Positions 17,501-23,183 of a DNA stretch of 23,183 bases are shown here, piece by piece. Source of the DNA: an uncultured Bacteroidaceae bacterium (GTDB lineage Bacteria; Bacteroidota; Bacteroidia; Bacteroidales; Bacteroidaceae); the NCBI GenBank assembly GCA_904501945.1, contig CAJGCU010000024.1:1-23183 (forward strand), given 5' to 3'. The notes below the pieces were generated by a model. It was not told the origin of the DNA. It saw only the letters and a list, made by a program, of their open reading frames with translations, and searched no databases. The translations under genes were made by a program, and so were the position numbers. Every line of letters starts with the position of its first letter. Within the stretch, counting starts at the first letter, position 1.

Positions 17501-17806
17501 GAGGAACAATTCTGTTCCGCAGTTCAAAGCAGTCTGGCCTCCGAATGCCAGCAAAATTCCGTCTGGACGCTCCTTCTTGATAATTTCAGTCACAAAAAAA
17601 GTATTGACAGGCAAGAAGTAAACCTTGTCAGCAATACCTTCACTCGTTTGAATTGTAGCGACGTTGGGATTAACAAGCACCGACTTGATGCCTTCCTCGC
17701 GAAGCGCTTTAAGAGCCTGACTTCCAGAGTAGTCGAACTCACCCGCTTGTCCTATCTTCAGAGCACCTGAACCCAAGACAAGCACCTTCTTAAGCTGTTT
17801 CTTCAT
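14576..17806 (-). CDS. carB: Carbamoyl-phosphate synthase large subunit
   Basis: A 1076-residue enzyme that makes carbamoyl phosphate from bicarbonate, ammonia (from the CarA glutaminase) and two ATP, feeding pyrimidine and arginine synthesis. It shows the duplicated ATP-grasp architecture: first synthetase half (1 to about 400, with SGALKIGQAGEFDYSGSQ and AFGGQTALNCG), an oligomerisation part (about 400-550), a second half opening with GSGAYRIGSSVEFDWC, and a C-terminal MGS-like regulatory domain (about 935-1076, with IMISSGSTKEK and GTEGTAKFL). Length matches the family. carA is not adjacent, so the subunits are made from separate units here. A -7 box stands 46 bp upstream and a strong terminator follows. 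Confidence 0.98.
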   Translation of the reverse strand: MKKQLKKVLVLGSGALKIGQAGEFDYSGSQALKALREEGIKSVLVNPNVATIQTSEGIADKVYFLPVNTFFVTEIIKKERPDGILLAFGGQTALNCGTELFLNGTLKEYGVEVLGTSVESIMNTEDRDLFVKELNKIDMKVPVSQACETMDEAVATARRIGYPIMIRSAYALGGLGSGVCPDEETFKSIAESAFTFAPQVLVEESLKGWKEIEFEVIRDANDRCFTVASMENFDPLGIHTGESIVVAPTCSLTEEQVKMLQDIAVKCVRHLKIVGECNIQYAFNAETNDYRIIEINARLSRSSALASKATGYPLAFVAAKIALGYTLDQIGEMGTTNSAYVAPTLDYLICKIPRWDLTKFAGVSRKIGSSMKSVGEIMSIGRTFEELIQKGLRMIGQGMHGFVGNDHTKFDNLDEELANPTDLRVFAIAQALEEGYSIERICELTKIDPWFLERLKNIVDYKHKLEGYNAIEDVPADVLRQAKIYGFSDFQIARFVLKDEAKNMEKENLAVRAYRKKLGILPAVKRIPTVASEHPDLTNYLYMTYAVDGYDVNYYNNEKSVIVLGSGAYRIGSSVEFDWCSVNAINTARKLGYKSIMINYNPETVSTDYDICDRLYFDELSFERVLDVIDLENPRGVIVSVGGQIPNNLAMKLYRQSVPILGTSPISIDRAENRNKFSAMLDQLGIDQPQWSALTSMDDVKAFVDRVGFPVLVRPSYVLSGAAMNVCYDNEELERFLQMASEVSKEYPVVISQFMTETNEIEFDAVAQNGEVVEYAISEHVEFAGVHSGDATMVFPAQQISFATARQIKRISRAIAKELNISGPFNIQFLAKGRDVKVIECNLRASRSFPFVSKVLKRNFIETATRIMLDAPYSKPNKGVFDIDHMGVKASQFSFARLQNADPVLGVDMSSTGEVGCMGDTYEEALLNSLIATGYKIPSKDKAIMISSGSTKEKVAMLDAARALVKNGYTIYGTEGTAKFLNENGVLATAVTWPDEENGDKENVMKMIAEHKFDLIVNIPKNHTKRELTNGYIIRRGAIDHNIPLITNARLASAFIEAFCEKGLDDIQIKSWQEYE

Positions 17807-17851
17807 TGATGTGTATGAACCGATTTAAATTGATTTATCCTTTTCAGCGTA

Positions 17852-17859
17852 CAAAGGTA
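17852..17859 (-). promoter_or_regulatory. -7 promoter box of carB
   Basis: On the minus strand the bases read TACCTTTG, an exact TAnnTTTG match 46 bp before the carB ATG. No good -33 TTG is seen at normal spacing. Confidence 0.6.
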
Positions 17860-17934
17860 CGAAAAAGAATTAAAAAATATAGTTAACAATCCATAAATAA
17901 TGCAGACAGATGATGAAGAAAAGAAAAATAATAA

Positions 17935-17942
17935 TATATTTG
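17935..17942 (+). promoter_or_regulatory. -7 promoter box of the Sel1-repeat gene
   Basis: TATATTTG matches TAnnTTTG, 43 bp before the ATG at 17986. The 127 bp carB/Sel1 spacer thus holds two divergent promoters. Confidence 0.5.
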
Positions 17943-17985
17943 CAACCGAAATAAAGCACAAATAACATTTTTAAATTCAAAAACC

Positions 17986-18558
17986 ATGAGACAAATTCTA
18001 TTCACACTATTCATGATGCTCTGCTCCACATTAGCATGGGCACAAAATGCAGAAAAACTGTACACAGAAGGAAAGGCACTCTACGATGCAGAGAAGTACG
18101 AAGAAGCCATAGCAAAGCTTCGCCCTGCAGCAGAGAAAGGGCACAAGAAGGCACAATACAGAATGGGACGATGCTACGACAAGGGATACGGCGTGGAAGA
18201 AGACCACCAGATGGCCTTCTACTGGTATTCAAAAGGCGCAGCACAAAACCATGCCAAGTCCCTCTACCATCTAGGAAGATGCTACTACAAAGGAAAGGGC
18301 ACTGCAGTAGATTACAAAAAAGCGGTACAATATTATACAAAGGCTGCAAATCAGGGCAGTGCAGACGGCAGTTTCGGACTGGGCAAGTGCTACATGAAAG
18401 GCAGAGGCGTTGAGCTTAACATGGAAAAGGCTAAATCTCTGTTCACAAAGGCAATCAAGGACGAGAAAGACGGACCAGAAATTCTGAAAGAATTGAAAGA
18501 AGAAGCCACATTTGGAGACGACGATGCCAAAGCAATTCTCAAGATGATTGGGCAGTAA
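17986..18558 (+). CDS. Exported Sel1-repeat (TPR-like) protein
   Basis: A 190-residue protein with a signal peptide (1-20, ending LAWAQ) and three Sel1-like repeats at about 54-89, 90-125 and 126-160. Each repeat has the pattern A-x-x-x-L/M-G-x-C-Y-x-K-G-x-G-V followed by A-x-x-x-Y/F-x-K-A. A preceding TPR-like helix pair spans 23-50 (YTEGKALYDAEKYEEAIAKL). Sel1 repeats form superhelical protein-binding surfaces; no enzyme activity is expected. The lack of a lipobox suggests a soluble periplasmic protein. It is transcribed alone, diverging from carB and converging on pyrH. Its partner cannot be told from the context. Confidence 0.88.
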   Translation: MRQILFTLFMMLCSTLAWAQNAEKLYTEGKALYDAEKYEEAIAKLRPAAEKGHKKAQYRMGRCYDKGYGVEEDHQMAFYWYSKGAAQNHAKSLYHLGRCYYKGKGTAVDYKKAVQYYTKAANQGSADGSFGLGKCYMKGRGVELNMEKAKSLFTKAIKDEKDGPEILKELKEEATFGDDDAKAILKMIGQ

Positions 18559-18585
18559 CCTGAAGGGCCCGCGAATAACAACATA

Positions 18586-18629
18586 AAATGCTGAGGGAGG
18601 AACGGATTTCCGCTCCTCCCTCAGCATTT
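18586..18629. terminator. Bidirectional terminator between Sel1 gene and pyrH
   Basis: AAATGCTGAGGGAGGA pairs with TCCTCCCTCAGCATTT (16 bp), followed inward by one A-C mismatch, four more pairs (CGGA/TCCG) and a TT loop. The A-run and T-run flanks serve both strands. It sits between the converging Sel1 gene (stop 18556-18558) and pyrH (stop 18641). Confidence 0.88.
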
Positions 18630-18640
18630 ATACATACATC

Positions 18641-19351
18641 TTAGTTATGAACCAATGTTCCAATCTCTTCGCCCTCCATCACCTTCTTCAGGTTTCCAAG
18701 AATATCCATGTTGAACACATAGATAGGCAAATCATTCTGCATACACATCGCCGTAGCCGTGATATCCATCACCTTCAAGCCTTGTGCAATCACGTCCGCG
18801 TAAGTAATGTCATGATACTTTGTTGCCGTTGGATCCTTCTCCGGGTCAGCCGTATAAACGCCATCCACGCGTGTGCCCTTCAGCATCACATCAGCCTCAA
18901 TCTCAATGCCTCGAAGCGAAGAGCCCGTATCCGTAGTAAAGTAAGGAGAGCCCGTTCCAGCACTCATGATGACCACTTCGCCTGCCTCCATGGCCTCGAT
19001 TGCCTTCCACTTGCTGTAGAACTCGCCAATAGGCTCCATGCGGATAGCTGTCAGCACACGATTCTTTTGGCCAATAGCACCCAGAGCACTTGACAATGCC
19101 AACGAGTTGATGACCGTAGCACACATGCCCATCTGGTCACCCTTCACACGATCAAAACCCTTTCCTGCTCCACTCAATCCACGGAAGATGTTGCCACCAC
19201 CAATGACGATGCCAATCTGCACGCCCATCTCTGCAATTTCCTTAATCTGCTGGGCATACTCGTTCAGTCTTTCCACATTGATGCCCTGCTTCTGTTCTCC
19301 TGCCAAACTCTCACCCGAAAGTTTCAGCAATATACGCTTAAATTTTGCCAT
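18641..19351 (-). CDS. pyrH: UMP kinase
   Basis: A 236-residue cytoplasmic kinase of the amino-acid-kinase fold that phosphorylates UMP to UDP. Motifs seen: KLSGESLAG (10-18), IVIGGGNIFRG (48-58), DRVKGDQMGMCATVINSLAL (67-86), the UMP-binding SAGTGSPYFTTDT (130-142) and VDGVYTADPEKDP (162-174). Length is as expected for the bacterial hexameric enzyme. In many genomes pyrH is next to frr or tsf; here it stands alone between a shared terminator and its own promoter. Confidence 0.97.
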   Translation of the reverse strand: MAKFKRILLKLSGESLAGEQKQGINVERLNEYAQQIKEIAEMGVQIGIVIGGGNIFRGLSGAGKGFDRVKGDQMGMCATVINSLALSSALGAIGQKNRVLTAIRMEPIGEFYSKWKAIEAMEAGEVVIMSAGTGSPYFTTDTGSSLRGIEIEADVMLKGTRVDGVYTADPEKDPTATKYHDITYADVIAQGLKVMDITATAMCMQNDLPIYVFNMDILGNLKKVMEGEEIGTLVHN

Positions 19352-19380
19352 AAAACACTTTTAATTTACATTTATTACTG

Positions 19381-19412
19381 CAAAGATACAATTAAGTGAG
19401 CACAATACAAAA
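19381..19412 (-). promoter_or_regulatory. Promoter of pyrH
   Basis: On the minus strand TTTTG (19408-19412) is followed after 19 nt by TATCTTTG (19381-19388). This is a full -33/-7 Bacteroidetes promoter, 29 bp upstream of the pyrH ATG. Confidence 0.75.
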
Positions 19413-19496
19413 CGAAAACACTTTTTTCATTTCTCTTGCCAAGGCAAACGCTTTTGACGAGACAAAAAACACATTTCAACAGCCACCCTCTCAGAA

Positions 19497-19560
19497 GCGG
19501 ACCCGAGGGGTCCACCCTACCGTACCCCTCGGGTCCGCCATGCCGTAGCCGAGGGGTACG
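19497..19560. repeat. GC-rich palindrome, copy 2 plus an extra half-site
   Basis: GCGGACCCGAGGGGT (19497-19511) and its exact complement (19524-19538) flank a 12 nt spacer. A further half-site, GTAGCCGAGGGGTAC, follows at 19545-19559 and could pair with GTACCCCTCGGG (19522-19533) with one mismatch, giving two competing hairpins. No T-tract follows. The core is shared with the palindrome at 9-46. It lies in the 405 bp spacer between the divergent pyrH and pyrE promoters, upstream of both -33 boxes; nothing else is seen in that spacer. Confidence 0.8.
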
Positions 19561-19692
19561 ATTTTGTTGCGATTTCACCCCAAGCAACCAAGAACCTTTT
19601 AATCTCGCCACTCAATAAGCAGCAAAAGCATCTCGTTTTTCACAAAAACACAACACGTATAGCCCTGATACAAGACTTTTTCACGCTCAATC

Positions 19693-19724
19693 TTTTGAAA
19701 GACGAAAGATAATCGCTAACTTTG
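19693..19724 (+). promoter_or_regulatory. Promoter of the pyrE operon
   Basis: TTTTG (19693-19697), a 19 nt spacer, then TAACTTTG (19717-19724): a full Bacteroidetes -33/-7 pair, 32 bp before the pyrE ATG. Confidence 0.8.
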
Positions 19725-19756
19725 CAAACACGAATATTAAAAACAAAAAGACAATC

Positions 19757-20389
19757 ATGAACACTTTGGAGAAAATCTTTGCAGCAAAGCTGCTGAACAT
19801 CAAGGCTATCAAATTGCAGCCAGAGAACCCCTTCACATGGGCAAGCGGGTGGAAGTCCCCTTTCTATTGCGACAACCGCAAGACGCTGAGTTTCCCCGAC
19901 TTACGTAACTTTGTAAAAATCGAACTCTGCCGCATTATCGAGGAGAATTTTCAAGACGTGGATGCCATTGCAGGTGTAGCAACTGGCGCCATCCCACAGG
20001 GTGCGTTGGTAGCTGATGCGCTGCATAAGCCTTTTGCTTATGTGCGCAGCAAACCAAAGGATCACGGATTGGAAAACCTCATTGAAGGCGAGTTGAAGCC
20101 TGGCATGAAGGTGGTGGTGATTGAAGACCTCATCTCTACTGGCGGTTCTTCGCTAAAGGCTGTAGAGGCTATCCGCAAGAACGGCTGCGAGGTGGTAGGC
20201 ATGGTGGCAAGCTACACTTACGGCTTCGATGTGGCAAAGAAAGCATTCGACGATGCCAAGGTGCAGCTGCTCACGTTGACCAACTACGAGGCTGTGCTGG
20301 AAGTAGCTCTCGAAACCGGATATATCACAGAAGAGCAAGTTCCTATGCTGAATGAATGGAGAGCTAATCCTAGCGAGTGGAAGAAGTAA
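19757..20389 (+). CDS. pyrE: Orotate phosphoribosyltransferase
   Basis: A 210-residue type I phosphoribosyltransferase joining orotate to PRPP to give OMP, the fifth step of UMP synthesis. The PRPP-binding motif VVVIEDLISTGGSS lies at 119-132. The orotate-contacting region includes FTWASGWKSPFYCDNR (26-41), and the flexible loop is YVRSKPKDHGLENLIEG (95-111). Length agrees with the family. It is the first gene of a plus-strand string pyrE, SRPBCC protein, argH with 82-94 bp gaps. A good promoter lies upstream. Confidence 0.97.
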   Translation: MNTLEKIFAAKLLNIKAIKLQPENPFTWASGWKSPFYCDNRKTLSFPDLRNFVKIELCRIIEENFQDVDAIAGVATGAIPQGALVADALHKPFAYVRSKPKDHGLENLIEGELKPGMKVVVIEDLISTGGSSLKAVEAIRKNGCEVVGMVASYTYGFDVAKKAFDDAKVQLLTLTNYEAVLEVALETGYITEEQVPMLNEWRANPSEWKK

Positions 20390-20403
20390 GACGGCGATAC
20401 AGA

Positions 20404-20453
20404 TGTACGGAATGAGGTTACACAGCCCGATGGCCTAACTGTCCTGCCGTACA
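20404..20453 (+). other. Structured spacer hairpin between pyrE and the SRPBCC gene
   Basis: TGTACGG (20404-20410) and CCGTACA (20447-20453) are perfect complements enclosing further pairing AGG/CCT and ACAG/CTGT. No T-tract follows, so it is more likely an mRNA processing or stability element than a terminator. Function unknown. Confidence 0.4.
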
Positions 20454-20483
20454 CTGCAAGACCTTTAAAATACCATAAAAAGT

Positions 20484-20945
20484 ATGGCAAAATACGAAAG
20501 TCAGATTAAGCAAGTTCCATACACACAAAGTGCCATCTATGCTAAAATCTCTGATTTGACAAACCTTGCAGTTATCAGAGAACGCATCAATGATCCCAAC
20601 GTGCAGGCACAGATTCCTGCCGACAAGATTGGCGAGGTGCGCAAGGCTGTGGAGCAGATGGAATTTACGACAGACACCGTAAGCGGCCCAGTAGGTCCAA
20701 TCGGGACTATTGCCGTGAAAATCATTGAGCGCGAGCCCGAAAAATGCGTGAAGTTCGCTTCGACCAACTCGCCCGTGAGCTTCAAACTATGGATTCAAGT
20801 GCTTCCTACAAGCGAAATATCCAGCAAAATCAAGGTAACGATTGATGCAGACATCAACTTCTTCATGAAGCAGGTGCTGGACAAGCCTCTCAAACAAGGA
20901 GTTGACAAGTTTGCCGATATGCTGGCAATGATACCTTACGAATAA
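20484..20945 (+). CDS. SRPBCC (START-like) family protein of unknown role
   Basis: A 153-residue soluble protein. Its layout (KYESQIKQVPYTQSAIYAKI, then LTNLAVIRERI, then five to six alternating strands such as GPIGTIAVKIIEREPEKCVKF and IKVTIDADINFFMK, and a long C-terminal helix) fits the SRPBCC/polyketide-cyclase helix-grip fold, whose members bind hydrophobic ligands. No catalytic residues can be assigned. Proteins like this sit between pyrE and argH in other Bacteroidales as I recall them, so the placement may be old and functional. It is probably co-transcribed with pyrE (94 bp gap). It has no signal peptide. Confidence 0.82.
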   Translation: MAKYESQIKQVPYTQSAIYAKISDLTNLAVIRERINDPNVQAQIPADKIGEVRKAVEQMEFTTDTVSGPVGPIGTIAVKIIEREPEKCVKFASTNSPVSFKLWIQVLPTSEISSKIKVTIDADINFFMKQVLDKPLKQGVDKFADMLAMIPYE

Positions 20946-20984
20946 GTGAATGGAAGAACGGGAAAATGAATGGCAACTTAGATC

Positions 20985-21012
20985 CTTCACTTTTCACTCT
21001 TCACTTTTCACT
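20985..21012 (+). repeat. Tandem 14 bp duplication before argH
   Basis: CTTCACTTTTCACT occurs twice head to tail (20985-20998 and 20999-21012), ending 15 bp before the argH ATG. The preceding bases hold complementary-looking AGTGAA and GAAAATGAA runs, so a weak hairpin is possible. Confidence 0.75.
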
Positions 21013-21027
21013 TAAAAACAAGTTTTT

Positions 21028-22365
21028 ATGGAGAAACTTTGGACAAAGAACGTCTCAATGACGACAGAGATAGAGAAATTCACCGTCGGCAAAGACCGTG
21101 AAATGGATCTCTATCTAGCTAAATATGACATACTCGGCTCGATGGCTCACATCACGATGCTTCAGTCCATCGACCTCTTGACAGCTGACGAACTGAAGAC
21201 GCTGCTGAAAGAGCTGAAGGAGATTTACCGTCAGGCTGAAAAAGGCGAGTTCGTGATTGAAGAGGGCGTGGAAGACGTACACTCGCAAGTGGAGATGCTG
21301 CTGACCAGCAAGCTCGGCGACATCGGCAAAAAGATTCATTCAGGCAGAAGCCGCAACGACCAGGTACTGGTGGATCTCAAGCTGTTCATCCGCGACCAAA
21401 TCAAGGAGATAGCCGGACTGGTGAAGAACCTCTTCGACGAACTCATCACCCAGTCGGAGCGTTACAAAAACGTGCTCATGCCAGGCTACACCCATCTGCA
21501 AGTGGCAATGCCCAGCAGTTTTGGCTTATGGTTTGGCGCCTACGCTGAAGGACTAGTAGATGACATGCAGTATCTGCAAGCGGCATGGAAGATTACCAAC
21601 CGCAACCCACTCGGTTCGGCAGCAGGCTACGGCAGTTCGTTCCCGTTGAACCGCCAGATGACTACCGACCTCTTGGGCTTCGATTCAATGGACTACAACG
21701 TGGTGTACGCCCAAATGGGACGTGGCAAGACCGAAAGGAACGTGGCATTCTCCATGGCAAGCATTGCTGGCACATTGGCAAAGCTGGCATTCGATGCCTG
21801 CATGTTTAACTCACAGAACTTCGGTTTCGTGAAACTTCCAGCCGACTGCACCACAGGCTCCAGCATCATGCCGCACAAGAAGAACCCCGACGTGTTTGAG
21901 CTGACCCGTGCCAAGTGCAACAAACTGCAGGCACTTCCTGTCACTGTCACGATGATTATGAACAACCTGCCCGTCGGGTACTTCCGTGACCTGCAAATCA
22001 TCAAGGAAGCTTTCCTTCCAGCTTTCGACGAACTGAAAGACTGCCTACAAATGGCAGCATACATTATTAATAAAATGGAGGTGAACGAGGACATTCTCAA
22101 CAACCCTATCTACGACCCTATGTTCTCCGTTGAAGAAGTGAACCGTCTAGCACGCGAGGGCATGCCCTTCCGCGATGCTTACAAGAAGGTTGGTCTCGAC
22201 ATCGAGGCAGGCAGCTTTACCCCCAACAAGGACATCCACCACACCCATGAAGGCTCCATCGGCAACCTCTGCAACGATAAGATAAAGGCCCTCATGGACG
22301 ACGTGGTGAGCGGCTTCAAGTTTGAGAAGATGGAAGAGGCTGTAGAGAAACTTTTAGAAAACTGA
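21028..22365 (+). CDS. argH: Argininosuccinate lyase
   Basis: A 445-residue enzyme of the fumarase/aspartase superfamily that splits argininosuccinate into arginine and fumarate, the last step of arginine synthesis. Signatures: HSGRSRNDQV (104-113), PGYTHLQVAMPSS (152-164, with the catalytic His in the family) and the superfamily stamp GSSIMPHKKNPD (277-288). Length is near the usual 450-460. It is the third gene of the pyrE string, starting 82 bp after the SRPBCC gene, and is followed by a terminator hairpin. Other arg genes are not in the window. Confidence 0.97.
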   Translation: MEKLWTKNVSMTTEIEKFTVGKDREMDLYLAKYDILGSMAHITMLQSIDLLTADELKTLLKELKEIYRQAEKGEFVIEEGVEDVHSQVEMLLTSKLGDIGKKIHSGRSRNDQVLVDLKLFIRDQIKEIAGLVKNLFDELITQSERYKNVLMPGYTHLQVAMPSSFGLWFGAYAEGLVDDMQYLQAAWKITNRNPLGSAAGYGSSFPLNRQMTTDLLGFDSMDYNVVYAQMGRGKTERNVAFSMASIAGTLAKLAFDACMFNSQNFGFVKLPADCTTGSSIMPHKKNPDVFELTRAKCNKLQALPVTVTMIMNNLPVGYFRDLQIIKEAFLPAFDELKDCLQMAAYIINKMEVNEDILNNPIYDPMFSVEEVNRLAREGMPFRDAYKKVGLDIEAGSFTPNKDIHHTHEGSIGNLCNDKIKALMDDVVSGFKFEKMEEAVEKLLEN

Positions 22366-22451
22366 TAAACAGGAACAGATAGACCTACAAAGAAGTTGGG
22401 ACTTTTTTTGATTTTTGATTCAAAAATTTAGCCCAAACATCTCGTATGAAG

Positions 22452-22490
22452 AAAAGAGGGAAGTGTCAAAACAGACATTTCCCCTCTTTT
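22452..22490 (+). terminator. Terminator after argH
   Basis: AAAAGAGGGAAGTGTC (22452-22467) pairs with GACATTTCCCCTCTTTT (22474-22490), with one bulged C and one G-T pair, around a 6 nt loop; the stem ends in TTTT. It lies 87 bp after the argH stop. Confidence 0.7.
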
Positions 22491-22537
22491 AATAGCATAT
22501 TTTTTGTTAATAATCATTAAAATGGGGGGGGTAATTA

Positions 22538-22564
22538 TTGAACGGGGAATAATAGCTATCTTTG
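22538..22564 (+). promoter_or_regulatory. Promoter of the right-end exported protein gene
   Basis: TATCTTTG (22557-22564) matches TAnnTTTG. A TTG (22538-22540) lies 16 nt upstream, a little closer than usual. A run of eight G (22524-22531) ends just before the -33 region. The ATG is at 22654, giving a leader of about 80 nt. Confidence 0.6.
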
Positions 22565-22653
22565 CAGACAAAAAGCACAAAGATATAGCGGACGCTGGAC
22601 TAACGTAAACTGTTCAATGGAAGCTTTTTAAAAATCAGAACCTATCTGTAACA

Positions 22654-23183
22654 ATGAACAAGAAAACAATCATCACTCTCCTGCTCGCTTTCGTTGCGCT
22701 GACAGGATGGGCAAAAGAGAAGACAATGGTGTGGGAACAGCCCACTACCGAGTATGGAACCAGCTATGGAGATGGATTCTTCAACACGGCTCTTGACATA
22801 ACGAAGGTAGAGTTGAATGAGACGGAGACATTGGTATATATGACCATCAGTTTGCGTTCAGACTACCCTGACTTTCGTTTTCAGTTTGTGAGCGACACCC
22901 ACCTGAAAGCAGGCGACAACCGCTATAACCTTATCTCTGTTGATGGCATAGAGCTCAACCAGTTCACACAAACAAACAAGAACGGCAAGCTCGATGTAGT
23001 GTTTCACTTTCAGCCGCTGCCGCAAGACACCAAGTCGTTCGACTTTATCGAAGGCGAAATCGAACGCGCTTTCCAGATTAAGGGCATCAAACCTGTGGAA
23101 GAACGCTGGAAGCAGCTGTTCCCTTCCTACTGGCGCGACGATCAGACTGGTGATTGGGAACTGGCGCTCTTCGAGGATTTCGC
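22654..23183 (+). CDS. Exported Bacteroidales protein, N-terminal part (cut by window end)
   Basis: An open frame of 176 codons runs off the right edge. Residues 1-20 (MNKKTIITLLLAFVALTGWA) are a signal peptide without a lipobox. The following part (WEQPTTEYG, DGFFNTALDITKVEL, YPDFRFQFVSDT, FHFQPLPQDTKSFDFIEGE) resembles an N-terminal domain I associate with large periplasmic Bacteroidales proteins, many carrying a TlpA/thioredoxin-like domain further on. That downstream part is outside the window, so the function is not established. The segment about 120-145, linking two strands, contains the conserved-looking DFIEGE. It has its own promoter and a leader of about 80 nt. Confidence 0.75.
   Translation, partial: MNKKTIITLLLAFVALTGWAKEKTMVWEQPTTEYGTSYGDGFFNTALDITKVELNETETLVYMTISLRSDYPDFRFQFVSDTHLKAGDNRYNLISVDGIELNQFTQTNKNGKLDVVFHFQPLPQDTKSFDFIEGEIERAFQIKGIKPVEERWKQLFPSYWRDDQTGDWELALFEDF

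Overview
The window looks like chromosome from a member of the Bacteroidales, most likely Prevotellaceae. Evidence: promoter boxes of the Bacteroidetes type (TAnnTTTG, several with TTTTG 18-19 nt upstream) stand before most transcription units; start codons have no clear Shine-Dalgarno sequence; a BtuG-type surface lipoprotein and a pyrE / SRPBCC / argH gene string are present; and the housekeeping proteins read as Bacteroidetes versions. No rRNA, tRNA, CRISPR array, transposase or phage gene was seen.

Left part (1-7650), minus strand: a vitamin B12 acquisition operon. A promoter (7617-7647) leads into a cobalamin riboswitch (about 7424-7612), then a BtuB-type TonB-dependent receptor, a BtuG-like surface beta-propeller lipoprotein, a BtuF-like binding lipoprotein and a BtuC-like permease. 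These are tightly packed (69 bp, 3 bp, then a 4 bp overlap). Together they would catch cobalamin outside the cell, pull it through the outer membrane and hand it to an inner-membrane ABC importer. The ATPase (BtuD) is not in the window. An intergenic palindromic array (1871-1955) follows, then an OprB-like porin gene that may be separate.

Middle (7750-14520): ribF with a DUF3109 cysteine-rich protein gene, both plus. Next comes a two-gene plus-strand signalling pair: a 493-residue protein with a degenerate receiver-like N-terminus and a five-CxxC zinc-binding region of TackOD1 type, and a stand-alone CheY-like receiver. This pair is the least understood system in the window. A 44 bp perfect palindrome separates it from the converging hisS, with sufS upstream of hisS.

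Right part (14520-23183): pyrimidine and arginine genes in several independent units: carB (minus), pyrH (minus), pyrE - SRPBCC protein - argH (plus). A Sel1-repeat secreted protein gene lies between carB and pyrH. CarB makes carbamoyl phosphate for both UMP and arginine, PyrE and PyrH act in UMP/UDP synthesis, and ArgH performs the last step of arginine synthesis. The window ends inside an exported protein gene of a Bacteroidales family that often carries a thioredoxin-like part further on.

Two repeat families stand out in the spacers: a GC-rich palindrome built on ACCCGAGGGGT (9-46 and 19497-19560), and a 24-bp-period array of near-palindromic GGTGAGACTCTCACC units (1882-1944).
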